DNA of 5,165 bases, from positions 1 through 5,165 of the forward strand of contig JACQHO010000238.1 in NCBI GenBank assembly GCA_016198945.1, read 5' to 3'. Below, piece by piece: positions 5,041 to 5,165 of this stretch. The position numbers and the translations under genes were made by a program. Positions within the stretch are counted from its first letter, which is position 1. Each line of letters opens with the position of its first letter. The notes under the pieces were generated by a model, which worked only from the letters and a program-made list of their open reading frames with translations, had not been told where the DNA came from and ran no database searches. This DNA comes from Nitrospirota bacterium. GTDB taxonomy: Bacteria > Nitrospirota > Nitrospiria > JACQBZ01.

Positions 5041-5165
5041 ATGATTTCGCCAAGATCCCATCCATTGGTTGAATTGGCCCGGCGGGCCATACGCGAATAT
5101 CTGGACGCCCGCCAGGTCATCGGCGTCCCGGCCTCGTTTCACGCGGCATTTCCGAAGCCGGCCGG
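5041..5165 (+). CDS. Probable AMMECR1-domain protein (AmmeMemoRadiSam system protein A), N-terminal fragment
   Basis: Forty-one codons are open from an ATG at 5041 to the window edge. The visible sequence (HPLVELARRAIREYLDAR, then a Pro/Ala-rich stretch) resembles the first helix of AMMECR1-domain proteins, which typically begin LvrLAReaIeeyl and reach a GVFVTL strand about 40 residues later, just beyond this window. In bacteria such proteins usually belong to the AmmeMemoRadiSam group, with a Memo-like protein and a radical-SAM enzyme; their role is not settled. The start has no clear Shine-Dalgarno and lies 17 bases after the synthase stop on the same strand, so co-transcription and coupling are likely. 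The call rests on a short stretch and is tentative. Confidence 0.55.
   Translation, partial: MISPRSHPLVELARRAIREYLDARQVIGVPASFHAAFPKPA

Overview
The window comes from a Gram-negative bacterium of moderately GC-rich composition. It encodes an outer-membrane porin with a Sec signal peptide and has sigma70-type promoters. No RNA gene, mobile element, CRISPR array or long repeat was seen. The phylum cannot be fixed from the sequence; a deep-branching lineage such as Nitrospirota would fit the gene mix, but that is a guess.

Layout. (1) Positions 1-647, minus strand: N-terminal 215 residues of a secreted porin-like beta-barrel, cut by the window edge. Its leader (648-755) holds overlapping hairpins and a weak sigma54-like match. 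(2) Positions 755-2841, minus strand: an iron-uptake locus read in the order fur regulator, cupredoxin-like periplasmic protein, FTR1-type iron permease, tiny Com-like zinc-ribbon protein, Rho-independent terminator. Two Fur-box-like palindromes sit at the start of this block. One lies against the -10 of a strong fur promoter, the other between fur and the cupredoxin gene. The expected logic is iron-dependent repression by Fur of its own gene and of a minimal ferrous-iron import module. (3) Positions 2875-3918, minus strand: an RMD1/DUF155-family protein with a C-terminal membrane anchor. (4) Positions 4019-5023, plus strand: an all-trans polyprenyl diphosphate synthase (isoprenoid quinone side chain), followed by the first 41 codons of a probable AMMECR1-domain protein (AmmeMemoRadiSam system protein A).

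The most striking feature is the divergent control region 3919-4018. Two near-consensus sigma70 promoters stand back to back. In both, the -10 hexamer ends exactly 6 nt before the ATG, so both mRNAs are predicted to start at or within about a base of the start codon (leaderless). This also shows that an apparent upstream TTG start of the RMD1 gene is really its -35 box. By contrast, the porin, cupredoxin and FTR1 genes have clear Shine-Dalgarno sequences, so the genome appears to use both initiation modes.
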